A DNA stretch of 47,396 nucleotides, taken from positions 1 to 47,396 of the forward strand of contig JALSJZ010000138.1 of the NCBI GenBank assembly GCA_026989135.1, read 5' to 3'. Positions 19,288 to 30,234 of this stretch are shown here, in pieces. Made by a program: the position numbers and the translations under genes. Numbering within the stretch: position 1 is the stretch's first letter; every line of letters begins with the position of its first letter. The notes beneath the pieces are model-generated. The model saw nothing but the letters and a program-made list of their open reading frames with translations, did not search any database and was not told the DNA's origin. Source of the DNA: Sedimenticola sp. (GTDB lineage: Bacteria; Pseudomonadota; Gammaproteobacteria; Chromatiales; Chromatiaceae).

Positions 19288-20897
19288 CGGGCATCTCTTA
19301 TTCAGAGGCGCTGGCGCACTACCAGGCTGCCAAATCCCGTGATCTGAAAAAGTCTGATATGGCAACGGATGAGTTGCTGCAAGCCTTTCACCCGGATTAC
19401 CGGGAGGATTCGCTGGTCTCCCTGTGTGTAGGGCCAAACCAGGGTGACAGCTGCCATCGGCAGTTGGCTGAGTTGCTACAATCTGATGCACGCATTGATG
19501 AGGCGGATCTGGCTGGTGCCTCCATTGTGCAGACCGATGTGCTGGTTATCGGCGGCGGTGGAGCCGGTTGTGCGGCTGCCCTGATGGCAGAGCAGGCTGG
19601 TGCAAGGGTTATCATGGCCACCAAACTGCGCCTCGGCGACAGCAACACAGTGATGGCTGAGGGGGGCATTCAGGCATCGATTGAACGAGGTGATACGCCA
19701 CAAATGCACCTGGATGACAGCCTGAAGGCGGGCCATTACCGGGGCGACCCAAAACTGGTGGCCAAGATGGTGATGGATGCACCGGATGTGATCCGCTGGC
19801 TGATCCAGCAGGGGATGCAGTTTGATCTGGATGAGTTTGGTGATCTGATGACGCGCCGAGCGGGCGGCACCTCTGCGGATCGTGTGGTCTATTACCGTGA
19901 TTACACCGGGCTGGAGATGATGCGCGCACTGCGTGAGTCGGTGCGTAACAGCAAGATCGATGTCTGGGACTACAGCCCCGTCGTGGAGCTGATGTCCAAC
20001 GAGTCCGGCCATTGCGCCGGTGCGGTCATCTCCAATCTGAAGGATTGCAGCTATGTGCTGATCGAGGCGCAGACAGTGATTCTGGCAACCGGCGGTATTG
20101 GCCGCATGCATCTCAATGGTTTTCCCACCTCAAACCACTTTGGTGCCACGGGTGATGGCCTGGTATTGGCCTATCGTCTGGGGGCTAAACTGCGTGATTT
20201 GGACTCCTTTCAATACCATCCTACCGGTTTGGCCCATCCACAGCACCTGGCTGGCACGCTGATTACAGAGGGGGTACGCTCTGCGGGTGCCCAGCTTTTG
20301 AATGGGCTGGGTGAGCGTTTTGTCGATGAGCTAAAGACCCGGGATCATGTCTCGGCAGCCATCCTGAAGGAGTGTGCCGAGGGGCGCGGGGTGCGGGTCG
20401 ATGAGAATGCCGTCGGCGTCTGGCTGGATACGCCGGGTGTGGAACGCACGAACCCTGGTATCCTCGCAAAGCGTCTGCCAAAGCTGGTAGAGCTGGGTAA
20501 TAAGTGCGGTATCAATCCGGTCGAGATGCCGCTTTTGGTCTATCCGACACTGCACTATCAGAATGGCGGCGTGGTGATTGATGAGCATGGGCAGAGCACC
20601 GTGCCGGGGCTATATTGTGTCGGCGAGGTCTCGGGTGGAATCCACGGGCGCAACCGGATCATGGGGAATGCCCTGCTGGAGATCATCAGTTTTGGGCGAC
20701 GCGCAGGCCTGCAGGCGGCTGAGATGTCACATGGCCGTGGGCATAAAAAGGTCACCATTGGACATCTTAGCAAACTGCGACGTGAGCTGGCCGTAGCCGG
20801 AATGCCGATGGAGGTGAAGGGGCCGATGCTGTTCCCGGAGTGTGCCAAGTTTGAAAAGGATGCAGACTATGAAGGGTTCCGGCGAAAAAAGCAGTAG
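19284..20897 (+). CDS. fumarate reductase/succinate dehydrogenase-like flavoprotein subunit
   Basis: 537-residue FAD protein of the SdhA/FrdA/L-aspartate oxidase family. The FAD motif VIGGGGAGCAAA is at residues 88-99, after an unusual N-terminal extension of about 84 residues. In the position of the covalent-FAD His of SdhA there is Asn (GDSNTVMAEGGI), predicting non-covalent FAD. Dicarboxylate-site signatures are kept: QYHPTGL, EGVRSAGAQLLN, TRDHVSAA and HGRNRIMGNALLE. The partner Fe-S gene overlaps by four bases, which argues for a fumarate reductase or succinate dehydrogenase rather than NadB, since NadB works alone. The electron donor or acceptor is unknown; with no SdhC/D here the enzyme is probably cytoplasmic. 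Confidence 0.85.
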   Translation: MTGISYSEALAHYQAAKSRDLKKSDMATDELLQAFHPDYREDSLVSLCVGPNQGDSCHRQLAELLQSDARIDEADLAGASIVQTDVLVIGGGGAGCAAALMAEQAGARVIMATKLRLGDSNTVMAEGGIQASIERGDTPQMHLDDSLKAGHYRGDPKLVAKMVMDAPDVIRWLIQQGMQFDLDEFGDLMTRRAGGTSADRVVYYRDYTGLEMMRALRESVRNSKIDVWDYSPVVELMSNESGHCAGAVISNLKDCSYVLIEAQTVILATGGIGRMHLNGFPTSNHFGATGDGLVLAYRLGAKLRDLDSFQYHPTGLAHPQHLAGTLITEGVRSAGAQLLNGLGERFVDELKTRDHVSAAILKECAEGRGVRVDENAVGVWLDTPGVERTNPGILAKRLPKLVELGNKCGINPVEMPLLVYPTLHYQNGGVVIDEHGQSTVPGLYCVGEVSGGIHGRNRIMGNALLEIISFGRRAGLQAAEMSHGRGHKKVTIGHLSKLRRELAVAGMPMEVKGPMLFPECAKFEKDADYEGFRRKKQ

Positions 20898-20981
20898 CAT
20901 CAGAACGTTTTGTAGCAAATTAAACCGTAACTATTCAGCTCACTTGGTCAAGCCATGCTAAATCTGATTTTTAAAGAAATG

Positions 20982-21063
20982 GAACCACAGATTCACACAA
21001 ATAAACACAGATTTCGGCTTGAAACACGACTTATTCGTGTTTATCTGTGTGAATCCGTGGTTC
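20982..21063. repeat. nested inverted repeat (MITE- or REP-like)
   Basis: A 27-bp arm (20982-21008, beginning GAACCACAGATTCACACA) pairs with 21037-21063, with two mismatches. Inside is a second hairpin, AACACGA (21023-21029) with TCGTGTT (21035-21041). Similar CCACAGATT...ACACAGATAAACAC palindromes occur as dispersed repeats in many environmental bacteria; whether this one is repeated in this genome is not testable here. It is not followed by a T-tract. It lies in the 274-bp gap between the flavoprotein gene and the next small gene. Confidence 0.75.
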
Positions 21064-21171
21064 AAAGTAGTGCTTTATGATGTAAGTTTGGCGAAAAAGC
21101 ATGTCTTGCAACACCTGATTAAAATCATGCTGAATAGATAATTAAACCTACTATTGTGGATGGAGGAGTGA

Positions 21172-21540
21172 ATGTCAGATACAGATCAGCGCGGTGACAA
21201 CAGCACCAAACAGGAGTCAGCACAGCTGTTGGGGCTGTGGGCTGTAACCATGGTGGTTGCGATTATATTTATTTCATCGCTCTCCACACGCAGCACAGAT
21301 GACGCAAAAGAGCCTGCTGAGGCAACGGCACAAATAGTGGCACCGCCTCTGGATACGGCGCAGACACTGGCACCGCTTCCGCCGGGGCATCCAAGCATCG
21401 AGCAGTTGCGTGCTGAGGCAGAAGCTGCGCTGCCGGTTATGCCTGGGCTGCCTGCGGGGCATCCTCCATTGGATGCGGTACCGGCCTCGACTCCAGCTGT
21501 TGCACCAGTTGAGGCTGCCAAAGCTGATAACCAATATTGA
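21172..21540 (+). CDS. small membrane-anchored Pro/Ala-rich protein with twin P-x-GHP motifs
   Basis: 122 residues, not recognised as a named family. A hydrophilic N-terminus is followed by one transmembrane helix (LGLWAVTMVVAIIFISSL, about residues 20-37). A Pro/Ala-rich tail of about 85 residues follows, probably on the periplasmic side. The tail carries two copies of a motif: LPPGHPSI and LPAGHPPL, about 30 residues apart. A good Shine-Dalgarno (GGAGGAG) precedes the ATG at 21172, supporting real translation. It is monocistronic between the inverted repeat and trxB. Function is unknown; similar GHP motifs are seen in low-complexity tails of envelope or cytochrome-related proteins, which is only a suggestion. 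Confidence 0.7.
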   Translation: MSDTDQRGDNSTKQESAQLLGLWAVTMVVAIIFISSLSTRSTDDAKEPAEATAQIVAPPLDTAQTLAPLPPGHPSIEQLRAEAEAALPVMPGLPAGHPPLDAVPASTPAVAPVEAAKADNQY

Positions 21541-21756
21541 CAGGAAAAAGACTGTCAGTGCCAAGGTGGGGGATATTCTCTTTGACTGCAAGCCGCCACC
21601 TCTGGAGGTGCTGAATAATGACCCCAGCGCAAAACAGCTGGCAACCTTGCATCGTCGGCACTTGGTTACAAAGGCTCAGTAAAATATAAGCCGGGAGCAA
21701 TAAAAAGCCCCGCAGCCTTCTTAGCACTCCGGCTCCGACAATGTCAGCTTGGTAAG

Positions 21757-22752
<996 letters not shown>

Positions 22753-22910
22753 TTATCTGCAACCGACTGTCTATACTCAATTAATACAGGCTTAACAGCG
22801 GGCTGCATCGTGTTGTAAGCCATCTCAATGCTGTGCAGGATGGAGAGTGGGTTCTTTAAAAATGCAGAGCGAATAGTACGTAATGTTGCCTGATGGGTAA
22901 AGGAGTCAAG

Positions 22911-23990
22911 ATGCTGGTTGGAATTCCGCGTGAAATAAAGCCTCTTGAGGGGCGGGTTGGACTGGTGCCTCAGGCCTGTGGTGAGCTGGTTCATGCGGGC
23001 CACCGGGTTTTTCTGGAGCGGGGGGCGGGGGAGGCCAGTGGTTTTTCTGATGCGCGTTACGCTGCTGTGGGTGTCGAGATTGTGCCCGATGCAGAGGCGC
23101 TCTACAGCGTAGCCAGGCTGCTGGTCAAGGTCAAGGAGCCGGTGGGGGCAGAGCTTGATCTGCTGCGGGAAGATCACCTGCTCTTCTCGTTTTTGCACCT
23201 GGCGGCAGAACCGGCCCTGCTAAAGCGGCTGCAAAAAATCGGCCTTACCGCAATAGCCTTTGAGACGGTCGAGACGGCACATGGGTTGCCACTTTTGGCA
23301 CCGATGAGTGATATTGCCGGCCGCCTTTCGGTGCAGATTGGCACCACCCTGCTGCATCGGCCACAGGGTGGAAAAGGGGTGCTGCTGGGTGGGCTTCCTG
23401 CGGCTGGGCGGGGGAGGGTGGTTATTCTTGGGGCAGGCAATGCCGGGATGAATGCGGCCGTGGTTGCCGCCGGGCTGGGTGCTGAGGTCACCGTGTTTGG
23501 CATCGAGCGCCAGCAGTTGCTGGCTCTGCGGCAGCTGGGTGCCAATGTGACAGCGCTCTATGCCTATGCCCAGCAGATTAATGAGGCTGTGCGGCGGGCG
23601 GATCTGCTGATTGGTGCGGTTCTGGTGACGGGGGCGCGTACGCCACATCTGGTCTCTGCAGAGCAGGTGGCGGCGATGGAGCCGGGCAGTGTGATTATCG
23701 ACATCTCAGTCGACCAGGGCGGCTGCATTGAGACGATCAGACCCACCACCTATGAAGATCCAACCTATAGCGTTTCGGGCGTTACCCATTTTGGCGTGAC
23801 CAACATGCCGGGGGCGGTGCCACGCAGCGCCTCGCTGGCGCTCTCTGCCAGCCTGATCCCCTACCTGCTGCTGTTGGCATCGGGTGACTGGAGATCAAAT
23901 TCAGCGCTGCGAAAAGGGGTCAATGTATCTGCCGGAAAGATTGTCCACCCGGCACTATCCAATCTCCAGTTGCCTGCTCAAATAAGGTAA
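22911..23990 (+). CDS. ald: alanine dehydrogenase
   Basis: Catalyses L-alanine + NAD+ to pyruvate + ammonia + NADH and the reverse. Residues known to bind pyruvate in the family are in the expected places: Arg15, Lys75 (VKEP) and His96 (FLHLA). The NAD fold motif [14 protein letters not shown] is near 170-185. The C-terminal signature SVDQGG ... [15 protein letters not shown] is conserved. The start is the ATG at 22911, preceded by AAAGGAG; an in-frame ATG at 22893 lacks such a site. Length is 359, typical. It lies between trxB (divergent) and ftsK, where lrp stands in Escherichia coli. Relation to PntA is by fold only: there is no membrane part. Confidence 0.93.
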   Translation: MLVGIPREIKPLEGRVGLVPQACGELVHAGHRVFLERGAGEASGFSDARYAAVGVEIVPDAEALYSVARLLVKVKEPVGAELDLLREDHLLFSFLHLAAEPALLKRLQKIGLTAIAFETVETAHGLPLLAPMSDIAGRLSVQIGTTLLHRPQGGKGVLLGGLPAAGRGRVVILGAGNAGMNAAVVAAGLGAEVTVFGIERQQLLALRQLGANVTALYAYAQQINEAVRRADLLIGAVLVTGARTPHLVSAEQVAAMEPGSVIIDISVDQGGCIETIRPTTYEDPTYSVSGVTHFGVTNMPGAVPRSASLALSASLIPYLLLLASGDWRSNSALRKGVNVSAGKIVHPALSNLQLPAQIR

Positions 23991-24036
23991 GCTCCCTCTC
24001 TTTGATATTACCCAATCTGGTCAGGAGGGCGGAGTA

Positions 24037-26346
24037 GTGGCTCAAGCCAAACAACGGGGGGCGGCCGACCTCTCCCCCGCTTCAACGATGAACAAACGCC
24101 TGCGCGAAGGTGCGGTGCTGTTATTGGTTGCGATTGCATCCTACTTCCTCATATCACTGCTGGCTTATTCGCCGGATGACCCCGGCTGGTCCTTTACCGG
24201 GCAGCGTGAATATGTGCAGAACTCCGGTGGCCCTGTGGGTGCCTGGCTGGCCGATGTCTTTCTCTATCTGTTTGGTTTTCTGGCCTACCTCTTCCCCATC
24301 ATGGTGGGGTGGAGCGGCTGGCTGATTATAAAAGAGCGCACCTCAGATGACGCAGTCAATATCCATCTGATTGCACTGCGTTGGCTGGGCTTTCTGATCA
24401 CCCTGGGTTCCGGTTGCGCCCTGGCGGCCATGTATGTTTCCCAGTTCAATGTGATGATGCCTGTGGGGGCAGGCAGTGGCGGAATATTAGGGACATTTTT
24501 ACAGGCAGAGTTGGTGAGCATATTCAGCCAGACCGGCAGCACACTGCTGCTGTTGGCGCTGTTCCTCGGTGGTTTCACCCTCTTTACCGGCGTCTCCTGG
24601 TTACAGGTGATGGATCTGCTGGGTGGCGTGACGTTGAAACTGGTTGCCTGGCTGATGAAATTCAAATGGCGCTCAGCAGAAGCGCAAGCGGGGCGCGAGG
24701 CCAAACGTAAACGTGCAGAGCTGGTTAAAGAAGATAAAAAGAGGGGGGAGTCACGCACGCCGGTGCGCATTGAGCCGGTGATCCAGGAGATAAAACCCAG
24801 CGTCCGGTCGGAGAAGGAGCGACAGGCGCCGCTGTTTGATACGCTGCCGGAATCTGAACTCCCGCCGCTGGCACTGTTGGACCCTGCCAAATCCAGTGGC
24901 TACGGCTACTCCAAGGAGGCGCTTGAGGCGCTGTCCCGCCAGGTAGAGCTGAAACTGAAGGATTTCGGTGTGGTGGTGGAGGTTGTAGCGGTTCGCCCCG
25001 GCCCGGTTGTCACCCTGTTTGAGCTGCAACTGGCTCCCGGCACCAAGGCGGCAAAGATCTCTGGGCTGGCCAAGGATCTTGCCCGTGCGCTCTCCACCAT
25101 CAGTGTGCGTGTGGTCGAGGTGATCCCCGGCAAGCCGGTGGTGGGGCTGGAGATCCCCAACGAACAGCGGGAGATGGTCTACCTCAGCGAGGTGTTGCAC
25201 TCTGAGGCCTACGATAAATCACGCTCGGTGCTGACTCTGGCGCTGGGCAAGGATATCTCCGGCAATCCGGCGGTGGCTGATCTGGCCAAGATGCCCCATG
25301 CCCTGATTGCCGGCACCACGGGTTCAGGCAAGTCAGTAGCCGTCAATGCGATGATCTTGAGCCTGCTCTATAAAGGCAGCCCGCAGGAGGTGCGGCTGAT
25401 CATGATTGACCCGAAGATGTTGGAGCTGTCGGTCTATGAAGGTATTCCGCACCTGCTGACACCGGTTGTAACGGATATGAAAGAGGCGGCCAATGCACTG
25501 CGCTGGTCGGTCGGTGAGATGGAGCGGCGCTATCGCCTGATGTCTGCGCTGGGGGTGCGCAACCTGGCCGGTTACAACCGCAAGGTGCAAGAGGCCGAGA
25601 AGGCGGGAGAGCCACTGCGAGATCCTGTTTTCACACTGGAGCCAGGGCAGGACAGCACCCAGATCCCCATCCTGCAAGAGATGCCGGTCATCGTGGTTAT
25701 TATCGACGAGCTGGCGGATATGATGATGGTGGTGGGCAAAAAGGTCGAGCAGCTGATCGCCCGTCTGGCGCAAAAGGCGCGTGCCTCTGGCATCCATCTG
25801 CTGCTGGCGACACAGCGCCCCTCCGTAGATGTCATCACCGGCCTGATCAAGGCCAATATCCCAACCCGTCTGGCCTTCCAGGTCTCCTCGCGGATTGACT
25901 CGCGCACCATACTTGATCAGATGGGGGCCGAGCACCTGCTGGGTAACGGGGACATGCTCTATCTGCCGCCTGGCAGCAGCATCCCGCAACGCATCCACGG
26001 TGCCTTTGTCAGCGATGATGAGGTTCACCGCGTAGTGAAACACCTGAAAAAGAGCGGAGAGCCCGACTATATTGACGAGATCGTGCAGGAGCAGACCGAG
26101 GAGATCCCCGGCCTCGCACCTGATGCCAGTGGTGATACAGAGGATACCGATGCCCTGTTTGATGAAGCGGTAAGGATAGTGACAGAGACCCGTCGTGCCT
26201 CCATATCCAATGTGCAGCGGCGGCTGAAAATTGGCTACAACCGGGCTGCCCGCATGATCGAAGAGATGGAGCGGATCGGCATTGTCACTTCTGCGGAAAC
26301 AAACGGCAACCGGGAGGTGCTGGCACCGCCGCCAGTGGCTGATTAG
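24037..26346 (+). CDS. ftsK: DNA translocase FtsK
   Basis: Septal DNA pump that clears chromosomes and activates XerCD/dif recombination. The N-terminal 200 residues hold four or so membrane helices (from [15 protein letters not shown]). A short charged linker follows, then the alpha/beta motor with Walker A GTTGSGKS at 426-433 and Walker [12 protein letters not shown]. The gamma domain (last 65 residues, winged helix for KOPS recognition) has [24 protein letters not shown]. Length 769 shows the short linker of many proteobacteria rather than the 1329 of E. coli. The start is GTG at 24037 with AGGAGG upstream. It is 46 nt after ald, possibly co-transcribed. Confidence 0.96.
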   Translation: MAQAKQRGAADLSPASTMNKRLREGAVLLLVAIASYFLISLLAYSPDDPGWSFTGQREYVQNSGGPVGAWLADVFLYLFGFLAYLFPIMVGWSGWLIIKERTSDDAVNIHLIALRWLGFLITLGSGCALAAMYVSQFNVMMPVGAGSGGILGTFLQAELVSIFSQTGSTLLLLALFLGGFTLFTGVSWLQVMDLLGGVTLKLVAWLMKFKWRSAEAQAGREAKRKRAELVKEDKKRGESRTPVRIEPVIQEIKPSVRSEKERQAPLFDTLPESELPPLALLDPAKSSGYGYSKEALEALSRQVELKLKDFGVVVEVVAVRPGPVVTLFELQLAPGTKAAKISGLAKDLARALSTISVRVVEVIPGKPVVGLEIPNEQREMVYLSEVLHSEAYDKSRSVLTLALGKDISGNPAVADLAKMPHALIAGTTGSGKSVAVNAMILSLLYKGSPQEVRLIMIDPKMLELSVYEGIPHLLTPVVTDMKEAANALRWSVGEMERRYRLMSALGVRNLAGYNRKVQEAEKAGEPLRDPVFTLEPGQDSTQIPILQEMPVIVVIIDELADMMMVVGKKVEQLIARLAQKARASGIHLLLATQRPSVDVITGLIKANIPTRLAFQVSSRIDSRTILDQMGAEHLLGNGDMLYLPPGSSIPQRIHGAFVSDDEVHRVVKHLKKSGEPDYIDEIVQEQTEEIPGLAPDASGDTEDTDALFDEAVRIVTETRRASISNVQRRLKIGYNRAARMIEEMERIGIVTSAETNGNREVLAPPPVAD

Positions 26347-26487
26347 CAGAATCAACACAAACTAAGTTGTGCCTTTTGGTAGGCTTTCTCTAAAGTATAT
26401 CTACTTGGCGTCGATACAGGAGCGGGAATACCTTTCTGGTAAGAAAGTTTTCACAAGGAGGTGGTGTCACGCTGAGGAAGAATAATC

Positions 26488-28167
26488 ATGCAAGTTAAAG
26501 AACAATCAGCCCCTTGTTTGTCAGATGGTGGAAGCCATCGCCTGGAGCGGCGGAAAAGAGATCGGGAGACGGGTGAGCGCTTTGGCTCTGAGTGGGAGAT
26601 GAAGACGGCGATATCCTGCATTCTGGATATCGCCCTGAAACCGATAAGCTTTCAGCAGCAGCTCAATGAGGTTCTTGATATTCTCGTCTCCATCTCCTGG
26701 TTGAGCGTGGAAAAGAAGGGTGCAATATTTATTGCCAACAACCACCGGGAGCTGCTGCTGGCGGTTCAGCATGGGTTGCCACCCCAGCTACAGGAACAAT
26801 GCGCAAAGATCCCGTTTGGCTGTTGCCTGTGTGGCAAGGCGGCTGAGTCCGGAACGGTTCTGTTCCGGAGTTGTGTGGGTCAGGATCACGAAATCCAGTT
26901 TGACGGAATGGTGGATCACGGCCACTACAACATTCCATTGCTGGACAGTAGTGAAGCGGTCATCGGTGTCATTGTTCTCTATCTTGAACATGGCCACCAG
27001 ACCCACCCGGAAGAGGCCAGTTTCATGGAGATGGTGGGGCGCACCGTCTCCAGTATCCTGTTGAACAGAAGCCTTCAGCTCAAAGCAGAGATCAACCGTA
27101 TCCGGCTACAGAAGGCGCAATTGGATATTCTGCACAAACTGGTGGCGGCCTCTGAATTTCGTGACAACGAAACGGGCGAGCATATCAAAAGGATGAGCCA
27201 GTATTCCGTCATCATCGGCAGAAAGGTCGGGCTGGAGGATGACCGGCTTGAACTGCTGGAGCAGGCGGCCCCGATGCATGATGTCGGGAAGGTGGGTATC
27301 TCCGACCAGATCCTGCTCAAGCCAGGGCGGCTGACGGCTGAGGAGTTTACCACTGTACAGCAGCATACCGTGATTGGAGCGAAAATCCTCTCAGGCAACC
27401 ACCCATTGATAGAGGCCAGCCGGGAAATTGCGCTGACCCACCATGAGAAGTGGGATGGCAGTGGCTATCCCCAGGGGCTGGTGGGTGAGGCGATCCCGCT
27501 GTTTGGCCGCATCTGTGCGCTGGCGGATGTCTTCGATGCGCTGACCACAAAGCGCCCCTACAAGGAGCCATGGCCCCTGGATGAGGTGCTCGCCTTGATT
27601 ACAAAGGATGCAGGCAGCCACTTTGACCCGGCACTGGTGGATGCACTGCTGGATAGCCTGCCTGAAATCCTGGAGGTCAAGAACACCTACAGCGACACCA
27701 ATAGCAGCTGCAAAGCAAAAAAGGCACTGGAGCAGAAGCCTGTTTCAAATGAGATACTGGCCTGGCAGGATGATCTCTCCATCGGTGTGGAGTTTATCGA
27801 CAGCCAGCACAAGTATCTCATCAACCTCATCAACCGGGTTCATCTGGCGACAGAGCGGCTGGATACCAAGGAGATCGTTGAAACCCTCATCGACATGAAT
27901 GCCTATGCCGAGGTTCATTTTGCCGAAGAGGAGGAGCTGATGCGGCAGCATGGCTATCCTGGCCTGGAGGCCCATATCCGGTTGCATCAGGGTTTTGCCA
28001 GGCAGGCGGAGACCTTTCTCAATGAGCTGGAAGCCGCGCCGCTGGCGATCACCTCTGAAGTGTCGCGATATCTGATGGAGTGGCTGGTCAAACATATCCA
28101 GAAGGCCGATTTTCAGTATGGACGTTTTATAGAAGAGCAGGCGGCCCAGACCCCGGATGCTGGATAG
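26488..28167 (+). CDS. GAF / HD-GYP phosphodiesterase / hemerythrin fusion
   Basis: 559-residue predicted cytoplasmic regulator with no membrane helix. A GAF-like domain (about 45-200) carries clustered Cys in FGCCLCG and a later Cys. A short helix leads to the HD-GYP domain (about 210-400), with the metal pair His264-Asp265 (HDVGK) and HHEKWDGSGYP (318-327), so cyclic di-GMP hydrolysis is predicted. The C-terminal bacteriohemerythrin (about 425-548) keeps all seven iron ligands: His441, His477, Glu481, His496, His500, His536 and Asp541. It should bind O2 (or NO) at a di-iron site and tune c-di-GMP turnover. It lies between ftsK and lolA. The substrate and sensed gas are inferred. Confidence 0.9.
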   Translation: MQVKEQSAPCLSDGGSHRLERRKRDRETGERFGSEWEMKTAISCILDIALKPISFQQQLNEVLDILVSISWLSVEKKGAIFIANNHRELLLAVQHGLPPQLQEQCAKIPFGCCLCGKAAESGTVLFRSCVGQDHEIQFDGMVDHGHYNIPLLDSSEAVIGVIVLYLEHGHQTHPEEASFMEMVGRTVSSILLNRSLQLKAEINRIRLQKAQLDILHKLVAASEFRDNETGEHIKRMSQYSVIIGRKVGLEDDRLELLEQAAPMHDVGKVGISDQILLKPGRLTAEEFTTVQQHTVIGAKILSGNHPLIEASREIALTHHEKWDGSGYPQGLVGEAIPLFGRICALADVFDALTTKRPYKEPWPLDEVLALITKDAGSHFDPALVDALLDSLPEILEVKNTYSDTNSSCKAKKALEQKPVSNEILAWQDDLSIGVEFIDSQHKYLINLINRVHLATERLDTKEIVETLIDMNAYAEVHFAEEEELMRQHGYPGLEAHIRLHQGFARQAETFLNELEAAPLAITSEVSRYLMEWLVKHIQKADFQYGRFIEEQAAQTPDAG

Positions 28168-28258
28168 CATGACAAAATAGTGGAGAGCAAAATTTATCGA
28201 TAAGCTGCTGGCTGTGCCGCTATAATCGCCTCTTTCGTAATCGAAGCGGGGTAACAGC

Positions 28259-28882
28259 TTGTTGATCAGATCTATTTTGGCCGGAATGCTCTCCATGCTC
28301 TTTTCCAGCCTGCTGTGGGCAGGGACAGGGGCAGCCCACCTGCATGCCTTTCTGGACAACCTGGGTACCTTGCAGGCCAGATTTGAGCAGTCGGTGCAGG
28401 ATCCGACACATAGCGAGGCCGAGCGGTTTCAAGGCACCCTCTACCTGCGTCGCCCCGGACAGTTTCGCTGGGACTACAGCGAACCCTACGAGCAACTGAT
28501 CGTGGCGGATGGCGAACGGGTCTGGATCTATGACGGCGACCTGGATCAGACCAACCACCGGCCACAAAAAGAGCTGCTCAGTGGCACCCCTGCCCAGCTG
28601 CTGATTGATGCCAGCCCGGTTGAGGAGAGCTTCGAGGTGATTGATATCGGTGAACGCCAGGGCATGGCCTGGGTGGAGCTGATCCCGCGTGATAAAGAGA
28701 GCCAGTTTGTGCGCATCCTGCTGGCCTTTATGGGCAAGGAGCTGCGCCGCATGGAGATGGCAGATCAGTTTGGTCAGGTGACCCGCTTCCAGTTCTACGA
28801 TATTCAGCGCAACATCCCGCTGCCGGACGAGCTGTTTGAGTTTGAGCCGCCGGAGGGTGTGGAGAGCCTGGGTAACTATTAG
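28259..28882 (+). CDS. lolA: outer-membrane lipoprotein carrier protein
   Basis: Periplasmic chaperone that takes lipoproteins from LolCDE to LolB. A signal peptide is visible (residues 1-26, hydrophobic [19 protein letters not shown]). The mature domain has the LolA pattern [17 protein letters not shown], then [20 protein letters not shown]. It ends with FEFEPPEGV. Length 207 is typical. The start is assigned to TTG 28259 following GCGGGG; an ATG at 28286 would shorten the signal peptide to an implausible length. rarA begins 5 nt after its stop, so lolA-rarA are an operon, as in other gammaproteobacteria. Confidence 0.93.
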   Translation: MLIRSILAGMLSMLFSSLLWAGTGAAHLHAFLDNLGTLQARFEQSVQDPTHSEAERFQGTLYLRRPGQFRWDYSEPYEQLIVADGERVWIYDGDLDQTNHRPQKELLSGTPAQLLIDASPVEESFEVIDIGERQGMAWVELIPRDKESQFVRILLAFMGKELRRMEMADQFGQVTRFQFYDIQRNIPLPDELFEFEPPEGVESLGNY

Positions 28883-28887
28883 CGATT

Positions 28888-30234
28888 ATGGTTGCTGAAG
28901 ACCTGTTTGCCGCAGCTGAGCCGGGGTGCTCGACACGCCCACTGGCAGATCGGATGCGGCCTCAACATCTGGCCGATTTCTTTGGCCAGCAACAGATTAT
29001 TGCAGCAGGCAGGCCGCTGTATGAGGCGATTGAGGCGGATCATCTGCACTCAATGATCTTCTGGGGGCCGCCCGGCACTGGCAAGACCACCCTGGCACGA
29101 TTGATTGCACACAGATCCGGTGCCCATTTTCTGAGTCTCTCCGCCGTGCTGGCCGGGGTAAAGGAGATCCGCCAGGCCGTGGCGCAGGCACGGGCTGTCC
29201 GGCAGACAGAGAACAGATCCACCATCCTCTTCATTGATGAGGTGCACCGCTTCAACAAGGCGCAGCAGGATGCCTTCCTGCCGCACCTGGAGGATGGCAC
29301 CTTTGTCTTTATTGGTGCCACCACCGAAAATCCCTCATTTGAACTGAACAACGCCCTGCTGTCGCGCGCCAGGGTCTATGTGCTCAAACCATTAACGGTC
29401 GAAGAGCTGGAACAGGTTCTGGATCGTGCCCTTGCCGATGCAGAGCGGGGGCTGGGCAGCCAGGGTTTCCGGCTTGAACCCAGCCTGCGCCAGCTGATTG
29501 CAGAGGCGGCGGATGGCGATGCCCGCCGTGCGCTGAATCTGCTGGAGATTATTACCGATCTTTGCGAGGGGAAAGAGATACCCAGAGCCGTGGTGGAGGA
29601 GGTGGCCGCAGGCGGGCTGCGCCGATTTGATAAGGGGGGTGACGCCTTTTATGATCAGATCTCGGCGCTGCACAAGTCGGTGCGGGGAACCGCCCCGGAT
29701 GCCGCGCTCTACTGGCTGGCCCGGATGCTGGACGGTGGCTGTGACCCGCTCTATATTGCCCGCCGGGTGGTGCGTATGGCTTCTGAAGATATTGGCAATG
29801 CCGATCCGCGTGCGCTCACCCTGGCGCTCAGTGCCTGGGAGACCCAGCAGCGGCTGGGCAGCCCGGAGGGTGAGCTGGCCATTGCCCAGGCGGTGGCCTA
29901 TCTGGCCTGTGCCCCCAAAAGCAATGCCGTCTACAGCGCATTCAACCAGGCGATGGCGCTGGCCAAATCAGCCGGCTCACTGGAGATACCGATCCACCTG
30001 CGCAATGCCCCAACCAAACTGATGAAGGAGCTGGGCCACGGCAAGGCCTATCGGTACACCCATGATGAACCGGATGGCTATGCCGCAGGTGAGAGTTATC
30101 TGCCCGAAGAGCTGGAGGGGCTTAGGCTCTACCAACCGGTTGAGCGTGGACTGGAGATTAAGATTGCAGAGAAGCTGCGCCGTCTGCGTGTGCTGGATCA
30201 AACTGCTAAAAAGAACCCGGAGAGATCAGATTAA
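28888..30234 (+). CDS. rarA: replication-associated recombination protein RarA (MgsA)
   Basis: AAA+ clamp-loader-like ATPase acting at stalled replication forks. Walker [10 protein letters not shown] (60-68, Lys66), Walker [13 protein letters not shown] (about 114-125), sensor 1 [12 protein letters not shown] and arginine finger region LLSRARVY are all present. The C-terminal MgsA domain (about 260-440) shows [10 protein letters not shown] and [18 protein letters not shown]. Length 448 is the family's usual. The ATG at 28888 is 5 nt after lolA. No intrinsic terminator with a T-tract follows; a 7-bp inverted repeat starts 9 nt after the stop. Confidence 0.95.
   Translation: MVAEDLFAAAEPGCSTRPLADRMRPQHLADFFGQQQIIAAGRPLYEAIEADHLHSMIFWGPPGTGKTTLARLIAHRSGAHFLSLSAVLAGVKEIRQAVAQARAVRQTENRSTILFIDEVHRFNKAQQDAFLPHLEDGTFVFIGATTENPSFELNNALLSRARVYVLKPLTVEELEQVLDRALADAERGLGSQGFRLEPSLRQLIAEAADGDARRALNLLEIITDLCEGKEIPRAVVEEVAAGGLRRFDKGGDAFYDQISALHKSVRGTAPDAALYWLARMLDGGCDPLYIARRVVRMASEDIGNADPRALTLALSAWETQQRLGSPEGELAIAQAVAYLACAPKSNAVYSAFNQAMALAKSAGSLEIPIHLRNAPTKLMKELGHGKAYRYTHDEPDGYAAGESYLPEELEGLRLYQPVERGLEIKIAEKLRRLRVLDQTAKKNPERSD

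Noticed and set aside
25333-26358. 341-residue open frame antisense to ftsK
   Set aside because: It lies wholly opposite a certain gene, has no recognisable domain and is His/Gln-rich as expected for a shadow frame.
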